The notes under the pieces are model-generated. The model ran no database searches. It was not told the origin of the DNA and was given only the letters and a program-made list of their open reading frames with translations. Positions 8,627 to 17,052 of a stretch of DNA of 39,798 nt are shown here, piece after piece. The stretch comes from Chitinivibrionales bacterium (GTDB lineage Bacteria; Fibrobacterota; Chitinivibrionia; Chitinivibrionales; WJKA01): positions 1 to 39,798 of the forward strand of contig WJLZ01000158.1 of the NCBI GenBank assembly GCA_014728215.1. Reading direction: 5' to 3'. The position numbers and the translations under genes are program-made. Each line of letters opens with the position of its first letter. The first letter of the stretch is position 1.

Positions 8627-9244
8627 ATGAAACAGGGAGATTATTTTTTGCAATGCTGTAAATCGTTCCTGATTATCAGCATAGGCATAGGGAGCCTTTG
8701 GGCAGATGAAAATTCGGGAGAGAAGGTCTTTAGTTACCGAGGGATTGTTGAAGTTACTTTTCAGGGAGCTTCAACACTCCATGATTTTGAAGGCAATGGA
8801 ATAAGCGAGTCTTTTGTGCTGACCGGAAGGCATGATAGTGCAACCGGTGATACCGTAATCTTTGCAAAGATAACCGTCTATGCCGAAAGCCTGGCGACGC
8901 CTAATGAAGGTCTCAATAAGAACATGTATAAAACGCTCGAATCACAGCAGTATCCCACCATTACAGCAATAATCGACAGTGTGCCCCTCGACAACATACG
9001 GCCCGGGGGGGAGGGTGATGCCGGATTTTCATTTGTGCTGAGAGTTCGGGATGTAAAGAACCGGCTTGCCGCAACAGTCTCCAAATTCAAAATGGAAAAC
9101 GAAGCGCTTATATTTACTGCCAGTTTTGACTTTTCGATTTCAGAATTCAAGCTCGATCCACCGGCCCCGGCTTTCGGTCTCATAAAAATGAAAGACATTG
9201 TCAAGGTACAAGCGCGCTTTGTCATGAGCAGCGGGAAAGAATAG
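8627..9244 (+). CDS. YceI-like periplasmic lipid-binding protein
   Basis: About 205 residues, with an N-terminal hydrophobic signal (residues ~8-24, FLQCCKSFLIISIGIGSLWA). A YceI-type lipocalin-like beta-barrel follows, recognised by STLHDFEG near residue 47 and the late element FDFSISEFKLDPP. YceI relatives bind polyisoprenoids or other long-chain lipids. The ATG at 8627 is chosen over longer readings because AAGGAAAGGG lies 7-16 bases upstream and the signal peptide starts there. It lies directly after the type III PKS and ends 2 bases from the convergent RND exporter, which suggests a role in handling the lipid product in the periplasm. Confidence 0.85.
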   Translation: MKQGDYFLQCCKSFLIISIGIGSLWADENSGEKVFSYRGIVEVTFQGASTLHDFEGNGISESFVLTGRHDSATGDTVIFAKITVYAESLATPNEGLNKNMYKTLESQQYPTITAIIDSVPLDNIRPGGEGDAGFSFVLRVRDVKNRLAATVSKFKMENEALIFTASFDFSISEFKLDPPAPAFGLIKMKDIVKVQARFVMSSGKE

Positions 9245-9246
9245 CC

Positions 9247-11577
9247 TTACTGCTGGTCACATTCATCAATACTGCCATTTCCCGGCATTTTCCGATTATC
9301 TGCTGAGCATGGTAAAAACATGAGAATCGGCGTAAAAAGAAACAGGTCGGCCGCTGCAGCAAAAATGAGGATAATGGTGGTCAGAATTCCCATATGCGCG
9401 GTTGGACGAAATCCAGAGAAGGAGAGAATGCCGAAGCCTGCGGCGAGAATGAGGGAGGTAAAAACAATGGCATCTGCCGTGTGACGCATTGCATAGTGCA
9501 CGGCATCGGTCGGTTTCCGGCATTTGCCTGTGCACGCTGCCATGAATGCATACAGCAGATGGATCGTATCATCGACTATTATTCCCAGACTCATGGCTGC
9601 AACGATTGAGGTTGCAAGTCCGGCTTCACCGGTAATGATCCCCCACAGGCCGATCGCCATAAGCAATGTCACAATGTTGGGGAAAAGACCGATTATGCCC
9701 CAGTGCATTGCCCTGCCCAGAATACTCAGGAAAACAAAGATTGCTATAAGGGTAATCCCTATACCGCGGGCCATGCTCCTGATATTATGTTCGGAAATGT
9801 GGGCAAAGAGTAACGAAATACTTGAGATAACAGCGGTAATACCATCTGCATCGGTGTGATCGGTCCGGTTTTTGATTTTTTGTTCGAGCATTCGAAGTTC
9901 TTTGGCCGATATTTTGCCTACGGTAACGATAACCCGGGTAGCATTTTTTCCCCGTCCTACAAGGAGTGACATTCCGGCCTTTTGTGCTGAACTGCTGTGA
10001 CTCTGCTCAAGAATCGACTTTATCAATGAGGGGTCACCGAGGCGGTAGTAGGCCGTGTCACCTCCGTGGAGTTGCCGGTTTATCAGCTTGAGTACATCAC
10101 TGATCCCCGCAACATGCACGACACCGGGATAGGAGCGGGCCCATGAACAGAAATTGTCGATATAGTCAAGATAGGAGGTGTCGCTTATCGATGTTCCCGG
10201 TGGGGGAGTAAAAGAACATTCGATGTAATCGAGACCGGTCAGATTTTCCATCACTGCTTCGGTATGATTTTTGAAAGTAAAGCTCGAATCGAAATAATCG
10301 ATAAACATGTCGTTGAACTCGATCCGCCGGAGTCCGAGTATGCAGGTAAAAGCGATTGCTGCCGTAAAAAGCAAAAGCTTGTTGGAATGTGCGGTAATAA
10401 GGGTTCCAAGGTATGTTCCGATTAAATCATGACGACCCCATCGGGGGGGGCGGGCCTTGATGGGCATGGATATCAACATGAGCGGAAGAAGGGTCATGGT
10501 AAGCAGAAATGCCGCTACTATTCCGATGCCGACAATTGTCCCAAGATCACGAAAAGGTGGTACTTCACTGAAATTCAACCCTGCAAATCCGATAAGGGTC
10601 GTTGCGCTGGTAATGAAAACGGGCATGCTGTTTTTCCGCAATGCATGCAATACGGCATCTTTTTGGCTCGTGCCCGGACGATGAGCGTGAAAGAAGCTGA
10701 TTACAATATGAATACAGTCGGCAATACCGACGGTAAGTATGATGATTGGTGCTATCGATGATGGCGGTGTCAGAACAATGCCGAGCCATCCCGCAAAACC
10801 CATTGCCGTGAGTGAAGAGCCCAAAACAACGGCAATGACCGCAAGTAAAGTGCTTGTGTCGTGCAGAATAAACCAGAGTGCGATTATCATGATCAGATAC
10901 ATCAGGGGAAGAAGCAGGCGGATGTCTTTAAAACTCGCTTGAGCAAATGCTTCATCGAGCATATAACCACCGGTGACATAAAGCCGGATATCCGGATAAG
11001 TAGGCGATAAAGATTTTATTATGCCACGTGCCGAAGTTGCTATCTGCTTTGTGGGGGTAGGAATCGAATCGGGGATGTCGAAATAGACCACAATGCCGGC
11101 TGCGTGCCCGTTTGAGGATACAAGACGGTTTATTGCAAGGGGATCTGAAGTAATGGTTTTCTTTATTTTGTCGAGGTATCCGGTGGTGCTGGTATCGGAC
11201 AGGTCGATAAGATTTTTTGCCGTCAAACCGCCGAGGCCCATGACTGTTTTTTTGTAACTGGTAACCGACTGCACCAGTGATGCATAGGGAAGCTCCCGGA
11301 TCCGGGTCTCGAGGCGATCGATACATTGAAGGGTCCGGGGGGTAAAAATGTCGCCGGAATCGGGAACAACACAAAACAGAAGGTTGCCATTGTAGCGATA
11401 GGAACGCTGGAGCTTTTGCTGCTGTTTAAATCGTTTGTTCGATTGACTGAAGAATGAGGTGTGCTCGTGAGTGACGGTAAGCCGGAATATTCCCGAACCG
11501 GATACGATAACACATACAATCCAGAATACAAGGATCGTTTTTTTGTAGTTGAGATATTTTTTAAACAAACTGTTCAT
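9247..11577 (-). CDS. RND/MMPL-family lipid exporter
   Basis: A 776-residue two-fold repeated transporter with about 12 membrane helices. There is one N-terminal helix (residues ~13-32), then a periplasmic domain and a five-helix bundle, and the same plan repeats in the second half. The sterol-sensing-like/MMPL motifs GIADCIHIVISF and GIIVDDTIHLLYAF mark the two halves. Members of this group (HpnN, MmpL and relatives) move hydrophobic lipids such as hopanoids or mycolates using the proton gradient. It lies 44 bases after the aldehyde dehydrogenase on the same strand, so the two probably form an operon. The cargo is inferred to be the local pigment or polyketide lipid. Confidence 0.9.
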   Translation of the reverse strand: MNSLFKKYLNYKKTILVFWIVCVIVSGSGIFRLTVTHEHTSFFSQSNKRFKQQQKLQRSYRYNGNLLFCVVPDSGDIFTPRTLQCIDRLETRIRELPYASLVQSVTSYKKTVMGLGGLTAKNLIDLSDTSTTGYLDKIKKTITSDPLAINRLVSSNGHAAGIVVYFDIPDSIPTPTKQIATSARGIIKSLSPTYPDIRLYVTGGYMLDEAFAQASFKDIRLLLPLMYLIMIIALWFILHDTSTLLAVIAVVLGSSLTAMGFAGWLGIVLTPPSSIAPIIILTVGIADCIHIVISFFHAHRPGTSQKDAVLHALRKNSMPVFITSATTLIGFAGLNFSEVPPFRDLGTIVGIGIVAAFLLTMTLLPLMLISMPIKARPPRWGRHDLIGTYLGTLITAHSNKLLLFTAAIAFTCILGLRRIEFNDMFIDYFDSSFTFKNHTEAVMENLTGLDYIECSFTPPPGTSISDTSYLDYIDNFCSWARSYPGVVHVAGISDVLKLINRQLHGGDTAYYRLGDPSLIKSILEQSHSSSAQKAGMSLLVGRGKNATRVIVTVGKISAKELRMLEQKIKNRTDHTDADGITAVISSISLLFAHISEHNIRSMARGIGITLIAIFVFLSILGRAMHWGIIGLFPNIVTLLMAIGLWGIITGEAGLATSIVAAMSLGIIVDDTIHLLYAFMAACTGKCRKPTDAVHYAMRHTADAIVFTSLILAAGFGILSFSGFRPTAHMGILTTIILIFAAAADLFLFTPILMFLPCSADNRKMPGNGSIDECDQQ

Positions 11578-11621
11578 TTATTATAGCGAAAAAAATGCTG
11601 CCGGAGTTTTCCGGTTGATGT

Positions 11622-13007
11622 CTACATAATAAATTTTTGAATCTTTTGTACAAAACCGAGCGGTAGAGAATAAGGAGGATAAACTACGGGGACGCCCAGC
11701 CGGTGATGCTTATCCATGACACTCCGAATGTAGCTGAATGTATCGAAACCGGACTTGCCGTGATATCGGCCCATTCCGCTGTTACCTACACCCCCGAAGG
11801 GAAGTTCCTTAGACATAAGGGCATGGATCGTCCCGTTGAAACAGATCGTGCCCGACCGGGTACGCTGCCTGATTTTATCTTTAATTTTACTATCTGCCGT
11901 AAAGCAATACAAAGCAAGCGGCTCCGGTAGAGAATGCAGATGCTTTAAAAGGATGTCTACATCTTGATATGCGGTAACGGGAAGGATCGGTCCGAATATC
12001 TCTTCCTCCATAAGCGGGGTATCCCAGGTGTCAAATTTTACCACCGTAGGCTCGATATATCGTTCGGCATCTTTGACCGTACCGCCATACAAGGGAGTGC
12101 AGCTTTGAAGAAGCTTTGTGAGCCTTTGCACATGATGATCATTAACGATACGTCCGTAATTAGAGCTTTCGAAAGGGTTCTTGCCGAAAAAACGCCTGAT
12201 CGCATCGATGAGCGCCTGGTTTAAATCGTCAAGTATGCTTTCGTGGACACACACAAAGTCGGGCGCTATACAGGTTTGGCCTGCATTGAAAAACTTGCCC
12301 CAGACAATCCGCCGAGCAGATTCTTTGACCGATGCCGAGGAATCGACAATGCAGGGGTTTTTGCCTCCCAGTTCAAGCGCAACCGGTGTCAGATGTCTTG
12401 CCGCCGATTCCATGACCGCTTTGCCGATACTGCTGCTGCCCGTAAAGAAAATGAAATCGACATTCTGAGCGACAAGCGCCTTTGTTTCCGACGCCCCACC
12501 CGTGCAGACGGTCAAAATCGATGGATCAAATGCATCGGCTATCATTTTTTTAATACACGACGCCGTGGCCGGGGTATATTCCGACGGTTTTAAAACAGCA
12601 CAATTGCCTGCGGCAAGTGCCGCTGCAAGGGGGGCAAAAATCAGCCCGAAAGGATAATTCCAGGGAGCAATAATAAGCGCACACCCATAGGGGCGAGGAT
12701 AATAATAGCTGTGACCGGGCATGTTTATAAGCAACATCTTTGCCCGCTTTTTTTTCGACCATTTGGCTACGTTGCGAATTGCATAGTCGATCTGCGAAAG
12801 GGAATAGGCGATTTCACTTGTATACGATTCAAAGGCCGGTTTACCAAGGTCCTCTTTCAAAGCCCGAATGATCTCGTCTTCATACGACTCGATAGTTGCC
12901 TTTAGCCGACGCAAATAGCATTTTCGTTCTCTAATTTCTAATGTGGCGCCGGAGGCAAAGAATATTTTTTGCCTGTCAATTATATTTTGAGGATCGAATG
13001 AACTCAT
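11622..13007 (-). CDS. aldH: Aldehyde dehydrogenase, AldH-like (carotenoid aldehyde oxidation)
   Basis: A 461-residue class 3-type NAD(P)-dependent aldehyde dehydrogenase. General base E212 is in ALELGGKNP and catalytic C246 in NAGQTCIAPD; PWNYPF and EEIFGPILP are conserved family elements. The C-terminal region (LPFGGVGNSGMGRYHGKSG then a hydrophobic tail) resembles the staphylococcal 4,4'-diaponeurosporenal dehydrogenase AldH, which turns the terminal aldehyde into the acid before glycosylation. Location next to crtP, crtQ and crtO homologues supports that role. A general fatty-aldehyde dehydrogenase remains possible. The start has an AGGA site and faces the TPR gene across about 76 bases. 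Confidence 0.88.
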   Translation of the reverse strand: MSSFDPQNIIDRQKIFFASGATLEIRERKCYLRRLKATIESYEDEIIRALKEDLGKPAFESYTSEIAYSLSQIDYAIRNVAKWSKKKRAKMLLINMPGHSYYYPRPYGCALIIAPWNYPFGLIFAPLAAALAAGNCAVLKPSEYTPATASCIKKMIADAFDPSILTVCTGGASETKALVAQNVDFIFFTGSSSIGKAVMESAARHLTPVALELGGKNPCIVDSSASVKESARRIVWGKFFNAGQTCIAPDFVCVHESILDDLNQALIDAIRRFFGKNPFESSNYGRIVNDHHVQRLTKLLQSCTPLYGGTVKDAERYIEPTVVKFDTWDTPLMEEEIFGPILPVTAYQDVDILLKHLHSLPEPLALYCFTADSKIKDKIRQRTRSGTICFNGTIHALMSKELPFGGVGNSGMGRYHGKSGFDTFSYIRSVMDKHHRLGVPVVYPPYSLPLGFVQKIQKFIM

Positions 13008-13083
13008 GAATCCTACTCACAATTTCTGGCTGATAACGGGTAAATGTATTCTAAATATACTTAACCGCGACCGGGAAAATATC

Positions 13084-13890
13084 ATGAAACAAACCTCCAG
13101 GACCACTCGAGTGACAATCGGTCTGCTGCTCTGTTGCATGGCAATAATAAATGCGGAAAATGTTGAAAGAGAATTTGGTCCCCGGCTGAAAAAGGGGATA
13201 GCACTATTTGATTCGGCATATAATGCATGGAATGATAGCCTGTTTCTCGAGGCATATGCCCATTTTTCCAAAATGCAGCGTTCCTTTCCCGCACAATATT
13301 TTCCTCGGTACTGGCAGGGGGTAGTGAGTTTTTATCTGGTATCCTATACCTTATTCGGTCTGCCTGAAGACCGGGATCAAAAGGCCGCTGCCCTGTATGT
13401 CGCTCAGGCCCTGGATGCGCTGAATGAAGCATTGGAGTTGAAACCCGGTGATGCCGAAGCTTTAGCGCTGCTGGGAACACTCAAAGGAATAAAAATATAT
13501 CTCAATCCTCTGCTGGCACCGGTGCTGGGACCGCAGGTAATGAATGCAATAGAGCGTGCTCTGGAAGCTGGCCCTGATAACCCGCGAGTGTATTATCTTG
13601 TCGGAGTCAGCTATTATAACACACCGTCCTTTCTTGGCGGGGGAGCGGCTAAAGGGTTGGATTATCTGCTCAAGGCACATGAGCTTTTTGCTGGAGAGGC
13701 GAAGAGACCGGACAATCCGCTTTCGCCCGATTGGGGGTATAGTACCTGCCTGGCCTTTATCGGCAAAGTATATATGTCTGAAAAAGAGTATGAAAAAGCA
13801 CGTATCTGGTTTAATAACGCTCTGGTTGTAAATCCGCAGGATAAACTGGCAAAGCGGGGGATTCGTGAACTCGCTCGGATAGCACCTTAA
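13084..13890 (+). CDS. Secreted TPR-repeat protein of unknown role
   Basis: About 268 residues. It begins with a signal-like stretch (basic start, then VTIGLLLCCMAIINA) and continues with helical repeats of TPR character: YAHFSKMQRSFPAQYFP, ALDALNEALELKPGDAEAL, AIERALEAGPDNPRVYYLVG and ARIWFNNALVVNPQDKLAK. The ATG at 13084 is preferred to the one at 13006 because it exposes the signal peptide and avoids overlap with the divergent dehydrogenase. It is the first gene of the TPR-crtP-crtQ-crtO-crtN operon, 19 bases ahead of crtP. No known carotenoid cluster component matches it; it may be a periplasmic scaffold or adaptor for the pathway or exporter. Confidence 0.8.
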   Translation: MKQTSRTTRVTIGLLLCCMAIINAENVEREFGPRLKKGIALFDSAYNAWNDSLFLEAYAHFSKMQRSFPAQYFPRYWQGVVSFYLVSYTLFGLPEDRDQKAAALYVAQALDALNEALELKPGDAEALALLGTLKGIKIYLNPLLAPVLGPQVMNAIERALEAGPDNPRVYYLVGVSYYNTPSFLGGGAAKGLDYLLKAHELFAGEAKRPDNPLSPDWGYSTCLAFIGKVYMSEKEYEKARIWFNNALVVNPQDKLAKRGIRELARIAP

Positions 13891-13909
13891 CAGCAAAGGA
13901 AAAATACCA

Positions 13910-15397
13910 ATGCAAAATAGGAAAAAGGTTATTGTTATCGGCGCCGGGCTTGGTGGCATGTCCGCAGCAATCAGCTGTGCAATCCGTGGATATGATGTTA
14001 CCGTTTATGAAAAAAACGACAAAGTCGGCGGAAAACTCAATGTGATGAGCAAAGACGGATTCACCTTCGATCTGGGGCCATCGATTTTGACTCTGCCCCA
14101 TATTTTCGAACAGCTTTTTGCCATGTCCAACAAAAAAATGTCCGATTATGTCGATATCGAGACGCTCGATACGCACTGGCGGAATTTTTTTGAGGATGGT
14201 ACGGTTCTCAACCTGTATGCTGATAACAAAGCTACCGCCGAAGAACTCGAAAAGCATATTCCCGGAAGCGGTATTCAGTATAGAACATTTGTAAAATATT
14301 CGAAAAAGCAGTATGAAATTGTTGAAAAGAAATATTTCAAAAAAGGCCTGGATACATCCTGGGGTATTTTTACCAGCTACAACTGGTTTGAATTGTTCTT
14401 CAATCTCGACATATATCACACGATGAATTATTCGGTGGAGCGCTATTTCAGCGATCGACACTTGCGTGATATTTTCAATTATTTCATTAAATATGTGGGA
14501 TCATCCTCCTATAATGCTCCCGGTTTTATGAACCTCCTTCCCTGGGTGCAAATCGGCTACGGGCTCTGGTATGTCAAGGGTGGGATGTACAATCTGGCAA
14601 AGGGACTGGAAAGGTTAATGAAAGATCTCGGGATTACTATTCATATCGGCACCGAAGTTACGCAGATCATGCACGAGCGAAGCCGGGTAAAGGGTATTAT
14701 ACTGAAAAATGGAGAAGAACAATGTGCCGATGCGGTGATTTCCAACATGGAAGTGATTCCTGCTTACAAAAAGCTTTTAGGCGAACCGGACTCATTTATG
14801 CACAAACTTGACAAGTTTGAGCCGGCATGTTCAGGGCTCGTGCTTCACCTGGGCCTCGATACTATTTACCCACAGCTGGCGCACCATAATTTTGTTTACT
14901 CAAACAATCAGAAGGAGCATTTCGATCTGGTTTTCAACAAGAACGTTATTCCAAACGACCCGAGTATCTATCTTGTTGCACCCACCCGTACCGATCCATC
15001 TCAGGCTCCCAAGGGGTGCGACAATCTGAAAATATTACCCCATATTCCCTATATAAACGATGACCATCCTGTAACCGGAACCGATTATGAGGCGCTGGCC
15101 GAGCGGTGCATCGACAAACTCGAGGCGGTGGGGCTGAAAGATATCCGCAGACATATTATCGTAAGGGACATGTGGACGCCGGTAGATATCGAGGCACGGT
15201 ACTATTCCAATAAGGGGGCAATTTACGGTGTCGTATCGGATAAAAAGAAAAATTTTGCTCTCAAGGCGCCCAAGAAAAGTTCCCGGTATTCAAATCTTTA
15301 TTTTGCCGGCGGAAGTGTCAATCCTGGAGGAGGCATACCGATGGTGTGTCTGAGTGGACAGAATACAGCACAATTAGTGGCCCGGGATCTGGGGTAG
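13910..15397 (+). CDS. crtP: CrtP-like carotenoid terminal oxidase
   Basis: A 495-residue FAD-dependent member of the CrtI/CrtN superfamily. The N-terminal dinucleotide site is VIGAGLGGMSAA. Several stretches match what I recall of staphylococcal CrtP (4,4'-diaponeurosporene oxygenase) rather than CrtN: FIKYVGSSSYNAP, VISNMEVIPAYKKLL, YPQLAHHNF, SNKGAIYGVVSDKKKN and GGSVNPGGGIPMV. CrtP oxidises the terminal methyl of a C30 carotene toward the aldehyde. An AAAGGAAAAAT site precedes the ATG. It heads the crtP-crtQ-crtO-crtN gene run. In the staphylococcal enzyme the reaction uses O2. Confidence 0.9.
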   Translation: MQNRKKVIVIGAGLGGMSAAISCAIRGYDVTVYEKNDKVGGKLNVMSKDGFTFDLGPSILTLPHIFEQLFAMSNKKMSDYVDIETLDTHWRNFFEDGTVLNLYADNKATAEELEKHIPGSGIQYRTFVKYSKKQYEIVEKKYFKKGLDTSWGIFTSYNWFELFFNLDIYHTMNYSVERYFSDRHLRDIFNYFIKYVGSSSYNAPGFMNLLPWVQIGYGLWYVKGGMYNLAKGLERLMKDLGITIHIGTEVTQIMHERSRVKGIILKNGEEQCADAVISNMEVIPAYKKLLGEPDSFMHKLDKFEPACSGLVLHLGLDTIYPQLAHHNFVYSNNQKEHFDLVFNKNVIPNDPSIYLVAPTRTDPSQAPKGCDNLKILPHIPYINDDHPVTGTDYEALAERCIDKLEAVGLKDIRRHIIVRDMWTPVDIEARYYSNKGAIYGVVSDKKKNFALKAPKKSSRYSNLYFAGGSVNPGGGIPMVCLSGQNTAQLVARDLG

Positions 15398-15406
15398 CAG
15401 GAACCG

Positions 15407-16519
15407 ATGATTATATTTTCCCTTATCGCAGCATCCCTGGCGGCAGTTCTTTTCTGGATTCCCGGCCTGTATCTTTTGTGGCGGATCCCTTTTTGCAGCG
15501 GAGAACGAAATGGTCATGAAGGGTGTACAATTATTATTCCTGCGCGTGATGAAGCCGGCAATCTGCCGCCCCTTTTGGAATCTTTGCGCTCTCAGCTTCT
15601 GCCCCGTGATGAAATTCTGGTTGTCAATGATCATTCCCGGGATAATACCCCCGAAATTGCCCTGAACCATGGCGCCCGGGTGATGGGAAGCGGTAAACGG
15701 CCCGATGGTTGGACCGGAAAAACATGGGCATGCTGGCAGGGGGCTCAGGCCGCGAATAATGAGATGATGCTGTTTGTCGATGCCGATACCTGGTTTGCCC
15801 AGGGAGCGCTCACGAGAATGGTCGCAACCCTGCAACGTAAAAATGGACTGGTGTCGGTTCAACCCTTTCACTGCATGAAAAAGGCATACGAACGTCTCTC
15901 CGCCCTCTTTAACCTCATGGTTATGATCGGTGTGGATGCCTTTACGTTTGGGAAAACCAACAAGGGGCCGTCTGGAAGCTTCGGGCCATGCATACTCTGC
16001 AGCAAAAAAGACTACTTTACTGTTGGAGGACACAAAAGCGTCCGCAATCTGGTACTGGAAAACCTTGCGTTAGGGCCACTATTTAAAAAATCCGGATTTC
16101 AAATCAGTTGTTTCGGTGGTGCACATACAATCTTTTTCCGCATGTATTCCGATGGCCTGAAAGATTTGGTTGAAGGATGGACCAAAGGGTTTGCCACAGG
16201 GGCCGCTCGAACACCACCGCGTATTATGGCCCTCACTATTGCATGGATCAGCGGGGCTTTCATCGCCGCAATTGTTGTCGCTGTGGCAATTTTGGTACAT
16301 ACTCTCTCTGCCATGGCGGTTGCCGCCTTTATTTACCTGCTGTATGCAGGGCAATTCTACTGGATGCTTCGTCGAATCGGCAATTTTGGAATTCTCACCT
16401 GTCTGTTCTTTCCGCTCCACCTGCTTTTCTTTGTTTTAATTTATATTAGGTCCTTTATAGCAATTTTCATACGCAAAAGCGTCCGGTGGAAAGGGCGGAA
16501 CCTTTCGATGGGGAAATGA
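15407..16519 (+). CDS. crtQ: CrtQ-like carotenoid glycosyltransferase (GT2)
   Basis: A 370-residue membrane-anchored family 2 glycosyltransferase. It has one N-terminal helix, then a GT-A domain with TIIIPARDEAGNL and the metal-binding LFVDADTWF. The later elements SVQPFHCMKKAYERLSALFN, GGHKSV and FRMYSDGLKDLVEGWTKG are close to staphylococcal CrtQ, which glucosylates diaponeurosporenoate. About three C-terminal membrane helices end in VRWKGRNLS, as in CrtQ. AGGAACC lies just upstream of the start, 9 bases after crtP. The downstream crtO start overlaps or abuts its stop, so coupling is likely. Confidence 0.9.
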   Translation: MIIFSLIAASLAAVLFWIPGLYLLWRIPFCSGERNGHEGCTIIIPARDEAGNLPPLLESLRSQLLPRDEILVVNDHSRDNTPEIALNHGARVMGSGKRPDGWTGKTWACWQGAQAANNEMMLFVDADTWFAQGALTRMVATLQRKNGLVSVQPFHCMKKAYERLSALFNLMVMIGVDAFTFGKTNKGPSGSFGPCILCSKKDYFTVGGHKSVRNLVLENLALGPLFKKSGFQISCFGGAHTIFFRMYSDGLKDLVEGWTKGFATGAARTPPRIMALTIAWISGAFIAAIVVAVAILVHTLSAMAVAAFIYLLYAGQFYWMLRRIGNFGILTCLFFPLHLLFFVLIYIRSFIAIFIRKSVRWKGRNLSMGK

Positions 16520-16521
16520 TT

Positions 16522-17052
16522 ATGAGACTTTGGCATTTTAGTAATTTACTGACAGTAATAATCGATTTTGCAGCCTGGTTTGTACTGCATATGCTCATTG
16601 CGCTCGGTGGCACATTACTTCCACGGCGCCTTTTTCATGAAAAACAGTGGCTGTTTCGGAGTCGCGGATGGGAGAAAAAGGGAGATTTTTATCAACAGTT
16701 ATTCGGTGTGATTGGCTGGAAAGATAAATTGCCCGATGGTGCGAGCTGGTTTCGCGGCGGGTTTGCCAAAAAGCGGGTTGCGAGTACCAATGTTGAATAC
16801 CTTGATAATTTTGTTAAAGAGACCTGTCGGGGTGAGCTGGTCCATTGGATTGTGGTTGCTGTCTCTCCGGTCTTTTTTCTCTGGAATCCATGGTATGCGG
16901 GAATTATCATGATTGTCTATGCCCTGGCCTCTAATATTCCCTGCATTATTGTCCAGCGCTATAACCGGCCCCAGCTGATGCGCATTGTTAAGCGGCGGCG
17001 GGAATATATTCGAAAACAGCACCAGCCGGTCGAAACCGGGGAAAAGATATGA
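16522..17052 (+). CDS. crtO: CrtO-like glycosyl-carotenoid acyltransferase
   Basis: A roughly 176-residue membrane protein with two to four hydrophobic segments. It resembles staphylococcal CrtO (glycosyl-4,4'-diaponeurosporenoate acyltransferase). The shared elements are CRGELVHWIVV, followed by NIPCIIVQRYNRPQLMRIV and a basic tail. CrtO adds a fatty acyl chain to the sugar of the carotenoid glycosyl ester. The ATG at 16522 is favoured because GGGGA lies 7 bases upstream; an ATG at 16516 overlapping the crtQ stop is the alternative. Its stop overlaps the next crtN start by 4 bases. The nearby KAS II/ACP pair could supply its acyl donor, though this is inference. Confidence 0.88.
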   Translation: MRLWHFSNLLTVIIDFAAWFVLHMLIALGGTLLPRRLFHEKQWLFRSRGWEKKGDFYQQLFGVIGWKDKLPDGASWFRGGFAKKRVASTNVEYLDNFVKETCRGELVHWIVVAVSPVFFLWNPWYAGIIMIVYALASNIPCIIVQRYNRPQLMRIVKRRREYIRKQHQPVETGEKI

